64,000 bases of DNA from Ooceraea biroi. Taxonomy: Eukaryota > Arthropoda > Insecta > Hymenoptera > Formicidae. Location: NCBI RefSeq assembly GCF_003672135.1, contig NC_039514.1, forward strand, positions 8,793,787-8,857,786. The letters run 5' to 3'. Both the position numbers and the translations under genes were made by a program. The notes beneath the pieces were generated by a model that saw only the letters and a list, made by a program, of their open reading frames with translations, was not told where the DNA came from and ran no database searches. Shown piece after piece: positions 46,601 to 57,900 of the stretch. Position 1 is the stretch's first letter; each line of letters begins with the position of its first letter.

Positions 46601-49519
46601 TTTTAGGACTGTGACCATATGCAAAGCATCTTTCCAGTCCATTTGCATATACGTAGGGGAAACAATTAGTTTTTAACAAAACTAAATAATATTATACATA
46701 AATATTTCGACATGCCGAACGGGTACGAATTTTATGTAACGTTTCCAGTGCATTTGCACGATATATTTAAAAGTTTGGCAAAATTCAAGAGTCGCGTCAG
46801 CCGTGAATCGTCACTTTAACAGACATTTTACGTTACAAGTAACAAACATCACGTTACGCGTTACATTTCATGCGTATCGTACACATGGAATAGATTTTAC
46901 ACTTCAAAAGAAAGGAAGATAATAGTAATTTTTGATACACCTGAAAGCTGCACAAGCATTATAAAAAATCCTCGCATTGAAATCCGTCTCCGGTCAATCT
47001 CAATGCGTCAGTCGAACACTCACCTCCCCGCTACTCCTATCATGGTTGGTCCTGTGTTCTGAATCCCTGCTCTCACGGCTTCTCTTGTCTTTCGGGGATC
47101 GTGCACAATCTACACACACGCAAGCAAGAGCATGTTACAGCTGAAAATGTTAAGGCGCACAACTCCGTTTTTATACCGAAGAAGAAAAGTATTCCACAGC
47201 ATAAATGTAGCACTAGATGCGACTAGGAAATTCAGCAATGTTTACAAAATATCCTTTTATCGTTACGCGTGGCCTTTCAGGACGTCCGAAGGCGTCGATT
47301 GGTGTACGCGGTATGTTAAACAAAGAGGGAAATTATTTACCGGAATATTTGTCCTTAGAGGAGGATAGTTTATAGTCTCTATTTTCTCTCTCCTTCTTGT
47401 AAAGAGGCTTGGATGTGTAATTCCGTGGACTGTCCCGGTCTGTCCCCATGCCCATTCCCAAGCTGCCGGCTGGACTGTAAGAGTTACCATTTGGAGAGTC
47501 GCGTATACGCCCTTCATAACGACTGTCCGACGACGTGGTCGAGGAGGAGTAGCCACCCTTAGAACTGCTGTACTTGGCGTTCTGCAATTAGAGCGTTGGC
47601 GAGACATGAGCGAGAGGTCGCAGGCAAATCGATCGGGTATATGAAGAAAATTAATTCTGCAGAAACTTACTCTTCTCATTTCAGATATGAGACTGTTATT
47701 CGAACTGCCGATGTTATAGGTCTAATAATTGGAAAGTAACAGATGTTATGATACAAGGTTCATTACAAACAAGTATGTTAAAACGTCGATTCTTCACGTG
47801 TGTCGCGACACTGAGGAAAATCCAAACTAGCAAATATATTACTCGAAATGTCCAATTTTATCATTTAATCTGCTTATAGAATTATTCCGACGTGATTTCA
47901 TAAGAATATCTTGGTCGTCGTTCATTCTTTTAAACGGAACATACTTCCACTCCAGGATCAAAGCCTCTAATGTATCATTTATCTAGACATTCCTCGTTTC
48001 CCAACAAAGATTACAACATGCATTTAAATACTCGATACTGCACTCTAAAGGTAAAAAATCATAAAGTACACATCGGTTTTCCTAGACATGAAGAGATTGT
48101 AAAGGCTTGGCGACTATCCGACGCTTGCGGCGATTTTTAACAAAATTCGCGTCAAAATGTCGCAAAATGCATGGGAAGGAGAAAACGAGCGAATCGGGAC
48201 ACTTAATAAAGTGGCACTCGGACGTTTCTGAAGCATCATCAGCCAGAATAAATTATTGATTTTCGCGAAAAGTGAGGTTATGTTTACAAGACTGGGTCGA
48301 ATTGATTTCGCGCGAAACGCAACGAATTAGCGGTACGCGGATCGATTACCGCCCCCCGCGTCTCGACCTGGAGCCCCAGCATGCGCGTTCAGTCGTTGAT
48401 CGTATTCGCGTGAACGATCGCGACACAAAAGAGGCCAAACCATGATCGGACCATGAGAGAAGATGCGTGGACGACTCTTTGCAGCCAGCCGCACCGAAAA
48501 TTCAGCTCGTCAATATTATTACCCGCATCGTACTTTAAACGCGCCTAAGCGACCGGGCGTACGCGCGTCGACGCGACGATCGTCAGAGCCGATCGTTTCG
48601 CCCGCCGAGCCCAGCAACGGGGTGCCCCGAGGCGGACCGAGTCGCGCGACCGCGCGATACGAGCCGTCGAGTTACCGGCGATCAGGCTGGTCGCGACGAC
48701 TGGACGACGTCGACGTTCCGATCCGCCGGGATCGGCTTACGGTGCGCGTAGCGGAGGGAACGATTCCGACGATGCCGCGCGCGAGAGAGTCGCGGTCGTC
48801 CCGATGACGGAGACGAAAGCGCGCCGGGAAGCCGCACGAGCGGCTCCGCGTGCAGGAATGTCCCGTCTCGTCGCTTTTGGACGCGTCACCCGCGCGACGA
48901 CGCGCGACCGCGACCGACGGCTGATGCATGCTGGACGATGAGGACGATGGCGACGATGGCGATGATGATGACGATGGAGGAGCGAGCGACCAGAAGCGAG
49001 GTGAGGCTGCCCATCGATGCGTACGAGAATCCTATGCACCCCGTCCCCGCTCTACCCCCCGACACGTCGGTTCGGTGGTGGTGGATATTATTTACCTGAT
49101 AGGGATGGGCCTGGTGCTTTTCGAAGTACCTGGAATCATAAGACAACGGGCCGTGAGTGAAGGAGGTCGTGGCGCGCTGTCCGTCGCCGCGGTCGCTTCC
49201 ACGAGGTACGGCACCCGAGCGTATCCCCATTGTGGAAACAGGCTGGGCCAGCAAACGGCGACGGCCGACGGGTCGTGGCAGTGAGTCGTTGCGACGCGCG
49301 TGCACGGTCGAGCGGATCGTACGGACGAATGGACGGACGTCGGTGACGAGAGGCGAGGCGAGCTGGTGCGGAGAGAGAGAAGACGGAGGGAAAGAGAGAG
49401 GAAAGGAAGGACGGAGCGAGAGAGAGAGACGGAGGTTGGTCGTGTGTCAGTATCGGGTATTTGACGGCAGAGCCCTACCCATCGCTGATCCTTTGCGGTT
49501 TCCTCGCATGCATTACCAT
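43643..49519 (-). CDS. WAC: WAC: WW domain-containing adapter with coiled coil
   Basis: Twelve minus-strand coding exons give 602 residues: 49519-49479, 49129-49096, 47721-47671, 47581-47341, 47109-47024, 45978-45771, 45662-45318, 45097-44871, 44627-44486, 44304-44078, 43986-43859, 43721-43643. WAC links RNA polymerase II to the RNF20/40 ligase for histone H2B ubiquitination and also acts in autophagy and growth signalling in animals. Seen here: the conserved start MVMHARKPQRISDGYFEKHQ; a WW domain with W173 and W195 in DWSEH...KKYYYNCKTEVSQWEKP; an Arg/Glu repeat in the seventh exon; and the conserved C-terminal coiled coil with SLANHYREDLTQHVRAFPAD and ATLQEQRILFLRQQIQTLEE. Every exon junction was checked for phase and holds. 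Human WAC is 647 residues, so the length is normal. The first exon donor is GATGG|GTAGGG, weaker than the others. Confidence 0.93.
45455..45535 (-). repeat. Coding Arg-Glu hexanucleotide-like repeat in WAC
   Basis: Degenerate GAGCGG/GAGAGA units encode an alternating Arg-Glu run within the exon after the WW domain. It is prone to length change. The flanking SREDASA and ETCREEVCV segments keep frame. Confidence 0.8.
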
Positions 49520-50746
49520 CAATGCCAGTGTCTGTGGGAAATTCGCGGCCTCGGATGTTCCCTTTTCGATCGGTCAATGTCATAAAAACAACATCAACGC
49601 TTATTTAGCAGTTAACTCTCTTTCTACCCGGACGCCATGTCACATACGTGCTCGGCCGCTGCCAGGCGGGCTAGGCGAAACGCTCGCGCGACGGCGTACG
49701 CCGCCGAGCGGTTAGCGGTGGTGGGGGCGGCGGCTAACTTCAGGGCTGTGAGGACGCGCGGCCGCACGGGCTTCCATCTTCCTCCGTCCCGGGTTCACTC
49801 GGATTCCGCGGGCGCATCGCCGGTGATCCCGCCACCGGTCGCCGGGTCGTCGCGAGACCCCGTGGCGAGCGAGCGAGGACGACGGTGACGCGCGCGGGGA
49901 AACGTCGCGGGATTCCCGAGAATTTCGAACTCGCGGAGACCGACGCGAGGGTTAACGCACGCCCGACACGGCACGGCGGTCATGTTGCGCAAGCCCGTGC
50001 GATCTGCAGCCACGGCGACGGTGCAGCAGATCGACGAGCGGGACTCCGTTGTCCGTACCGCGCAACCGTAACGACGCGAAGTGCGTTGCGAGTTTTCGCT
50101 CGCCCCAACGATCGACGGCCGCTGCGACGTTTGATCCGACGGCGCGGCGAGCGAGCTTCGTCTCGGAGACGTTTCGCGTCGGCCGAGTGATAAGAGACCT
50201 CCACTTAGTGCCGTAACCTAAATTTCCCTCCCATTTTTCCCTTCTACTAGAAACGCGTCATTGAACTGCGCGACCCGAAAATAACCGATCGACGCTTTCG
50301 ACTCGTATTGGTCGAGGATGGAGATTATTTAATTAATTTATACAAAGTCGGTATAAACAAAGAAAAGGTGCTAATAATCAGTATCATTAAAAATTATGCT
50401 GCGAGAAAGCAACAACTTTTGGTTCGTTGTTAAATTAGCGTGACTTGCAGATAAAAATTATTTGTCTACTTTACCGCATCGCGCGCAGTGTTTACTCATA
50501 AACAAAGTTTTTTATAATCCGTCAACGGATTATGCTACCTAAGAATAAAAACGTTCCTCGACTCTCTCGTGGATCGTACTATTTAAAAATAAAAACTCCG
50601 ACTGCTCAATTCTCGGTCAATTACGGCTCCAATAAAAGGCTAGTACCGAAAACTTCCGCTACGAGCCTCCACCGTCGTCGACCGAGAATCGAGGCAGTAG
50701 CGCAGCTCGATCACGGGTCGGACGTGGTTACAATTTTTTAATAGTA
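49520..50746 (-). promoter_or_regulatory. CpG-rich 5' region of WAC
   Basis: Strongly CpG-rich DNA from about 49.6 to 50.2 kb lies immediately upstream of the WAC start, then turns AT-rich. Long open frames on both strands here come from GC bias. The transcription start is not identifiable from sequence. Confidence 0.45.
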
Positions 50747-50942
50747 CACTGAGGTGCATAAATGAAGTCCCTTTTCGGTGTAGATAGGTGCAGGTAAGCG
50801 CGCCATCTGCAGACTGCATGGCGCGCCTACTACCCAAAGACCGAACGCATGTCTGCATATTATTAATCATAGCCAATAAAATAAGTTAAAACGCGTAAAA
50901 ATGGCTAATCCCGCAGCACATATATTGCTCGACCATGCATTT

Positions 50943-51261
50943 TATATGAAGAATCGATATTATGATTTGATTTTAAAACAATTTGACACAATTACTATTA
51001 TTATTTATGACATACAATATATAATAATTATAAGTAATTATTTCGCAATTTTTAATTAAATATAAATTATTACAATCAATTATTTTAATATAATTACAAT
51101 TATTATATAATTATATAACAATGATTTATTCTAATAATTTATATTTAATTTAAAATTGCAAACTAATTACTTATAATTATTATATAACATGTCATAAATA
51201 TTAATTGTATGAAAGTGTATTAAAATCAAATCATAATTATCGATTCTTCGTATCAAATAAA
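50943..51261. repeat. AT-rich foldback, left half of the 2.7-kb element
   Basis: TATGAAGAATCGATATTATG and its near reverse complement about 300 bp to the right open and close an imperfect palindrome centred near 51.1 kb. The arms diverge by scattered substitutions and small indels. Confidence 0.75.
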
Positions 51262-51814
51262 TTGTTACGATAAAGTATTTTTCTATAATTATAATTATGT
51301 AATATATGGTACGATGGAAAATTTCTCAGTGTAGAATTAAAATATTTATAATTTAAAATTTATAATTTGGTAGTAAAAACTTTCTCATCACGATAAGGTA
51401 GATGTTGTGCGTTGCGTTTGTAATATGGCATCTTCTTTCTTTATTTCAAGCAAGGACAAATGTTTAATTGTTTGCTGATAGGGGCAAATGGCCAGTCTTG
51501 CCTTCCACCTGCGGACACCCATGATCACCACCTATCAAGTGATTGTGCATACGAGTGATTGGGTCAAAATTAAAATTCATCCCATAGTGCCAAACAAAAC
51601 AATCTTTTTAGAACCACAAATATAAAGAGAAGAAATCTTCGCATCCTATAAATAATTCTGATTTTTTTCATATTTGTATTTTGTATATTGCGCATTATAA
51701 TTTAATTTAATTAACAGAGAAAAACTTTTCGGAATATTATAATACGATAAATATGTTTCGAATAGGACAATCATGCGGTGAATCGTCTTGACTTTAACAT
51801 ATGTTTCACAGTCC

Positions 51815-52737
51815 CCCAGACAGCACAAAATGTCCTCAGGATCATCCTGAATATGTCCAGGACGATTCAGGATATTTCGAGGATGTTTTAAGATATGATT
51901 CTAAATTTGTTTTATGAAAATTTAGTATGCATTTATAATTATTTTCAATTATGTAGAATATTTAACATAATTAGAAATTTTGAATATTGTAATAAAATAT
52001 AAATATCCCATAAATATCCACTGAATAACCACAGGATGTTTGTAAAATATATGGCCTGTCTATATTATGTCAGATAGCTTATAACGTCCTAAAATTATCC
52101 TAAACACATCCAGGATATCCTGAGATTCCCGCCTCTAATTCACCAAGCGACCGATAGATGGCCAGGCCAGGCGTGACGTTCTCGCAAGAAACATTTGCGT
52201 TATCACCTTATAAATAACCATCCGGAAAACCGATCCAGTACTCTTTTCTTCTTCTTTTCTTTTGAAATCATTATTGCTTGAAGTGATATCTCATTCCAAA
52301 AGAGTGAGATTTCACTACACGAAATTTAGAGAGTAATTCATAAAATATAAAAATGTATTTTTTTACAAAAATGTGACTTAACTCTGTCTATCTTTGAGGC
52401 ACTGATATATAGAATTGATAAATACCCATACAGCACAGAAATCAATTAGGACATATATCCTGTGGACGTCCCTGCGACGTCCCCTGGAGCTTCTGTGCTG
52501 TATGGGTTTCGTCCTTGAAACGTACGAATAATATCCCAAACATATCCTATAGAAATCCTTAGGATATTTCATAGGATTTCCCTCGATATTCCAGAGGATC
52601 ATATACGGCTATCATTTGCTCTTCCTCGGGACATCCAGAGGAGATCCGAGGATTAAAATGGGATATCCTCAGGCTATCACACATGTACGTCCTGGATGTT
52701 CTTCGGATGTCCTTAGGACATCCTTGTGCTGTCTGGG
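51815..52737. mobile_element. Motif-array element 2 (CCCAGACAGCAC ends, AGGACATCC arrays)
   Basis: Inverted ends CCCAGACAGCACAA and TTGTGCTGTCTGGG bound 923 bp. Both flanks (about 51830-52120 and 52510-52725) are packed with variants of AGGACGTCC/AGGATATCC. The middle ~300 bp (52124-52424) is homologous in reverse to the middle of motif-array element 1. An 82-bp element with CCCATACAGCAC ends sits directly against that core. No target duplication is clear. Confidence 0.8.
52425..52506. mobile_element. 82-bp miniature motif-array element
   Basis: CCCATACAGCACAGAA at 52425 and TTCTGTGCTGTATGGG ending at 52506 are exact inverted repeats. The ends match those of motif-array element 3 at 28962, while the interior carries GGACGTCC-like words as in its host element. 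Confidence 0.8.
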
Positions 52738-52797
52738 CCCTCTCCTCGAGTAATCAAAAAAGTTTAGCTGCTAATTATTTATTAAAAAGTTATTAAT

Positions 52798-53333
52798 AAA
52801 AAACTAATACAAATAACTTATAGACAATTATATCTTAATATTACAATTTTTAACTTAACAATGTAACTGCAATATACATACACGCCTGTTATATCGCAAT
52901 TACATTATGAATTAAGTGGGAAAATATAACATTGATGTTATATATAATTACAACTTTGTGTAATTAAAATAATAATTATATCAATTATTACAATAAATTA
53001 CTTTTATATAATTAGACAGGGTGTCCGGTAAGTCATGACTCACCCTGTATAATAATTGTAATTATATAAAAATAATTTATTGTAATAATTTATATAATTA
53101 TAATTATTATATTATGTATTGTAATATAATTATTATATATTATGTATCTATAATTAATTATTACAGTACAAAGTTGTAATTATATACATAACATCAATGT
53201 TATACATATTTTCCCACTTAATTCATAATGTAATTGCGATATAACAGGCGTATATGTATATTGTAGTTACATTGTTAAGTTAAAAATTGTAACATTAATA
53301 TATAATTGTCTCAGTTATTTGTATTAGTTTTAA
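52798..53333. repeat. AT-rich foldback with a 33-bp insertion at its centre
   Basis: AAAACTAATACAAATAACT at the left and its reverse complement at the right bound arms of about 230-280 bp with landmarks AACAATGTAACTGCAATATA and TTATATCGCAATTACATTAT mirrored in order. The centre is interrupted by 53016-53048. Confidence 0.8.
53016..53048. mobile_element. 33-bp ACAGGGTG miniature insertion
   Basis: It starts ACAGGGTGTCCGGTAAGTCA and ends CACCCTGT. The first 16 bases equal the terminus of the insertion in MITE copy E, so this is likely a minimal relic of that family at the hairpin tip of the foldback. Confidence 0.6.
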
Positions 53334-53532
53334 TTTCTTTATTGGCTATGATTAATAGTATACAGACATGCGTTCGGTCTTTGGGTAGTAGGCGCGCCAT
53401 GCAGTCTACAGATGGCGCGCTTACCTGCACCTATCTACACCGAAAAGGGACTTCATTTATGCACCTCAGTGTACGCAATTAAATGAGGTTAGACGCAACT
53501 TTTATTTCTTCTAGCGCTGCTCAACGACGAGG

Positions 53533-53895
53533 TTAAGGGGAAGCTGGAGTTGCTAGTGAACTATTTTTTCACTATAGCGATGGTAATTGCAGTTTCGAAA
53601 ATTCTCTTTATTGCTTGTGCAGAATAAAAAATCCTTTTCCACAAATGAAGTATAGATAGAAAGAAAGCCCGCTCTACAGGACTTTATATTCAAAATGGAA
53701 AAAAGTTAAAAACTTGTCTTTTCTAACTTTTTTCCATTTTGAATATAAAGTCCTGTAGAGCGGGCTTTCTTTCTATCTATACTTCATTTGTGGAAAAGGA
53801 TTTTTTATTCTGCACAAGCAAGAGAATTTTCGAAACTGCAATTACCATCGCTATAGTGAAAAAATAGTTCACTAGCAACTCCAGCATCCCCTTAA
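53533..53895. mobile_element. 363-bp foldback bounded by TTAA
   Basis: A near-perfect palindrome: arms of about 170-175 bp starting TTAAGGGGAAGCTGGAG on the left and ending CTCCAGCATCCCCTTAA on the right, around a loop of about 14 bases near 53714. The TTAA at both borders recalls the piggyBac target duplication, though the GGGG start is not the classic terminus. No coding content. Confidence 0.85.
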
Positions 53896-54945
53896 AGGCA
53901 GCGTTATTTTTAGCCGGCACGAGTCGACGGCGATTCGGGCGAAATTTCCGGCGTCGAAATAATAACATGGACTTGGCGGTGGACGAGACAGACTTTTTTT
54001 ATTTTCCGCCAACGCGACCCGACGACGAATCGCGGACGGATGGCTGAGGAAGGGAGAACGAGAGGGTGCGAGCGAGAGGGAAGTTCAGATCGCGCCAGTG
54101 GGCAGGCCCTCTACTCGGCGCATGCGTCCTCGGCCAGCCACCAACATCAAAGACGCCGACAGGGAGTTGCGCTGTCGCGTATACCGTGTCAGCTCTGCGT
54201 CGGCGATCGTGAACGAGCGCGTCCGCTGTAATGCGTGCTTTTGGCAGCTACGAGCCGAGAATTCCGCGAGCCCTCACCAGGCCGATTTGACTCCGCCTCG
54301 CGAGCAGGACGCGCCGAGCACGAGTGGCCGCCGCTGCGACGTCGATACGACTCGAGGCAGACGGACGTCGACGGAAGAGAGGACTCGCGTTGGCGGGCTC
54401 CGACACGCGCGAAGAGGCACGGCGACAATCGACGATAAGCCGATCGTAAGACAAACGTTCCTCTTCCCGTTCGCGGATCGCTCTCGGAATCATGTCGCTT
54501 ATCTCTTACCCGCCGCGGAAGAACGTGGACCTACGTGCACTTTTCTCTCGTCGCGTATCGCGTGTCGTAATGGTATTAATAATATTCGCGAGCATGCCTA
54601 ATACGGTTTCTAGGATGGAGAACGTTGACACCGGTTGACACCTTTGAAGAACTTCTTTCACCCTTTTCTGTCTTTTTATCGTATCGATTTTGATAATTGT
54701 GCCCTTTATAACGATGGATTTGCAGTACACGAGACGTAACTTTGAAAATATTTCTCTGTCACTCCACGGGAGAGAAAAATCATGGTCCCCCCTACTTGAT
54801 TCGCACTGTTGCACACTAAGGATTTATCAGAGAATTTATCTTTCCACCTTTATTGATTGTAATAATAGTTTATCACGATGGCCGCACAAACCACATAATA
54901 ATTACAGAATTTTTGAGTCACTGAAAAGCCACAGAGGAAGATATC
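53896..54945 (+). promoter_or_regulatory. CpG-rich upstream region of the unknown gene
   Basis: CpG-rich from about 53.93 to 54.5 kb, then AT-rich up to the ATG at 54946. It probably contains the promoter and untranslated leader of the gene that follows. Long frames here on both strands are explained by GC bias. Confidence 0.4.
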
Positions 54946-57900
54946 ATGGATACAGTTTCCGTGTGCGAGAGTAGCACGAGTAGAAACGAGTATTCGAGGT
55001 CCCAGCAACTGGAAGACACAACGGCGAAGAACAATAGCATAAAGAAGCTCGAAGAAGCTTTCCCATGGCTAGCGGAATGCAATGAAGCTGCACGCACAGC
55101 TATAAGAGAGAAAAATTACCAGAATCTTGAAGGACTGATCGCGCTCTTCACACAGTAAGATCGTTATCCACGCCAGCTAGCAAGATCCAATGCAATAAAA
55201 TTACCAAATGCATCTTGAATCATCCTTCACGAAGTTTGCTCACGTGCAAGTTGATAGTTAGACTTAGGAAAACTGCATAGGGGGATACGTGATACCTGTA
55301 ATTGCACATTTCAGAAATATTCCGTCTACTGCGACAAGCAAAGCTAAGAGCGATGATAAAGTTAAGTTGATGAGCCATCTCAGTAACGTGTTAGCATTCT
55401 TTCGCTTGTATTGGCTCGACGTGAAGAAGGTACTGTCGCATTTTCCATTATCCCTCATCACATTGAGTTCACATAAAAAAATACATAATGTAATTGTCAA
55501 TTGTAATTTAGGATGTAGCTGATCACAATTCGTATTTACGTAAAATGTCGGCTCTGTTAAGTGTATATATAGATATGGAATTAAAAATTTCCATGGAAAA
55601 ATGACCTTCCAGGTACATTAGAAATGCTTCGAAAATTGTCGCGAAGCTTCTTGCGGCATTGTACATACACCTAAGTACGTAACACTTCTTAGCAAAATAC
55701 AACTTTTTAAAATAAATCGCTAATATTTACTTTTATTACATCTGTTCAATATTATTTGCAGATAACTCGGAAGAGCATATTTTCAGGGTATTAATTAGAA
55801 TTAAACACACGACAGAAAAGTATACAAAAATTTGTAATCATATGTTTACGTACGTAGACGCCTCTCTTTTATATGTTACATTGTAAGAAACGAATTAGCG
55901 AACGAATCTACTATAATATATACAAATTTTCGTTTGGATAATAGAAATTATACGTTTCATTATACAGGAAGAGCTTTGACAATACCGTCGTAAGAAAGTC
56001 CGTACCGACTCCTATAACTGACCTAGTTTATGTCAGATACTTGCTCGCTTTTAGAATGTGGAAGCAATTGGATAAAAGTTCTGACAAGAAGGAAATAATT
56101 AACAACACAGCTGTGTCGCTGCTAGGATCGCGTATGCCGAAGCTGCGGGATGAATTGTTGGAATTTCTGCCCAGGCCACCTGCGGAGCAGGAAAACGAAA
56201 CGCTGTGGCTGTTGCAGACAAGTTTGTTGGATGTACAGCAAACGCATGAATATTTTCTGCAATTTGAAGATAGAATGGATAGTCTTGCGGATTTACAGTC
56301 CGCTAAACCGATACAGACCAGTCAGAGCTGTTCGAATTCTCAGGTAATGCAACTTGGCTCGGTTGAATTCAATTTCCTTGCATTAATATTGTTACGCACA
56401 AATCATGCGCATATTCTACAACACAAAAATAGTAAATTTTCATACATGGAATAACACTTTTGCAGAAACACCAGAGGAATTCACTGTTTCGTCGAAACAC
56501 CTCGTGCGGGGGTAAAGCTAATGACGAAGCGAGGAAAGATCGTGTCGACAACAATTTGCAAAACCACACCGTGCTACCGAGCGCTAATAACAAAACTAAA
56601 TTCGCGGATCAGTCTTACCTGCGGAAGAAGGGAGCGCGAAATTTCAAGCCGCTGAAGAAGGGCAGACCGAAGCCGGGGAAGACTATAATCATCGACTTGA
56701 CTGACGACGATAAAACAAGTGTTCCCTGCAAGATAAAAAGGAAAAAGGCTAAGCGCAATTCCGAGTGCTTGAAGAAGAGCAAGCAGAAGTTTCAGAAGCA
56801 TATCAGTCCTTTGAAATATTCCAGTCGGATTGCGGACGGTCAGAGAAAGTCTGGCGAAAGTTTTAATAAAGATGGCAAAAGTTCGGTTGAAAAAGTTCAC
56901 CTGGAGTGTAAGCCGGCTCCCGACAAGGTCCGCGATGCTACGACCGACGGCGGCGGTTCGATTAATGGCAAGCCGCCATTAAATGGCGTCTACCATATTA
57001 ATCTTCAAAAAAGTGAGCATTTAAGCACGACGAAGGGCCAGATGAGTAATACCTGTTCGGAATTCGGGAAAGAGGACGATTACAACTCGCGTTACCTAAA
57101 GCCCTCGATGCTGATCGGCGAGGACGTGAAGGAGTTTAAATTCCCGGCGGATGTGTCGAAAGAGAGCAAGCCGGAGACCCGCGTATCGTCGTACCTGACG
57201 GAAAACACGTCCAACTCGTACGGTAGTCCGATAATACCGAGTAAGCAGGCGTTCATTTCGCCGGAGGAGAACGCCACGGAGACGGTACCCCTGTTCAAGA
57301 TGTGTCAGGACGGCATCGCGGAGCAGCCCTCCTTCAAGCAAGAACTGCCGACGAGCATGAACGGCAACGTGACGCAGAAGTCGCACAAGTGCTGCGAAAC
57401 GATGCCGGTCGACATGCAGGACATCAAGCACCTCATAATAAAGGAGCTGAAGTCGATAAACGATCACAATTCGCAAATCACGGAGATTATAAAGCAGAAG
57501 GAGCGTCAGCAGGTGAACGAGTGTCCCAACTGTTGCGCGAAGATCGATTGCAAGCCGATCGTATTTATTAACAACGACGTTACCGCGGCGCCGAAGCCGC
57601 AGGACACCCTGCACGGCACCCTGGACAACGACGATGACGTCAAGCTGGCCTACGACACGAATATAATTTACATGCTGAGCGATCGCAACAAGTGCGTCTA
57701 CGTTGTGAATCACATCGGCGAGCGCGTCACGACCATGCACGCGGAGAAGAGGGTGCAGTGCGTGGACAAGCCCAACGACACGCGCACCATCCCGAGTGCG
57801 TTCGCCGGAGAGCAGATTGTCGAGTCGTCGCTGTGCAATCAACACAATGTCAACTTTAATAACGTGACGGTGAACGATTACGGCAGCGCCGCCAAGTACC

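Larger units (their letters stand above)
50747..53471. mobile_element. 2.7-kb TA-flanked element with ~130-bp inverted repeats and nested insertions
   Basis: CACTGAGGTGCATAAATGAA at the left end is mirrored at the right end, and the inverted repeats extend about 130 bp (50747-50878 and 53341-53471) with few mismatches. TA lies outside both ends, fitting a Tc1/mariner-superfamily element (inference). No transposase was seen. Inside are two AT-rich foldbacks, a 923-bp motif-array element that itself contains an 82-bp member of the same family, and a 33-bp ACAGGGTG insertion. Confidence 0.85.

Noticed and set aside
48463..50190. Many Arg/Ser/Ala-rich frames on both strands
   Set aside because: They come from CpG-rich DNA in the WAC first introns and promoter. 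They overlap each other and lack splice context or domains.
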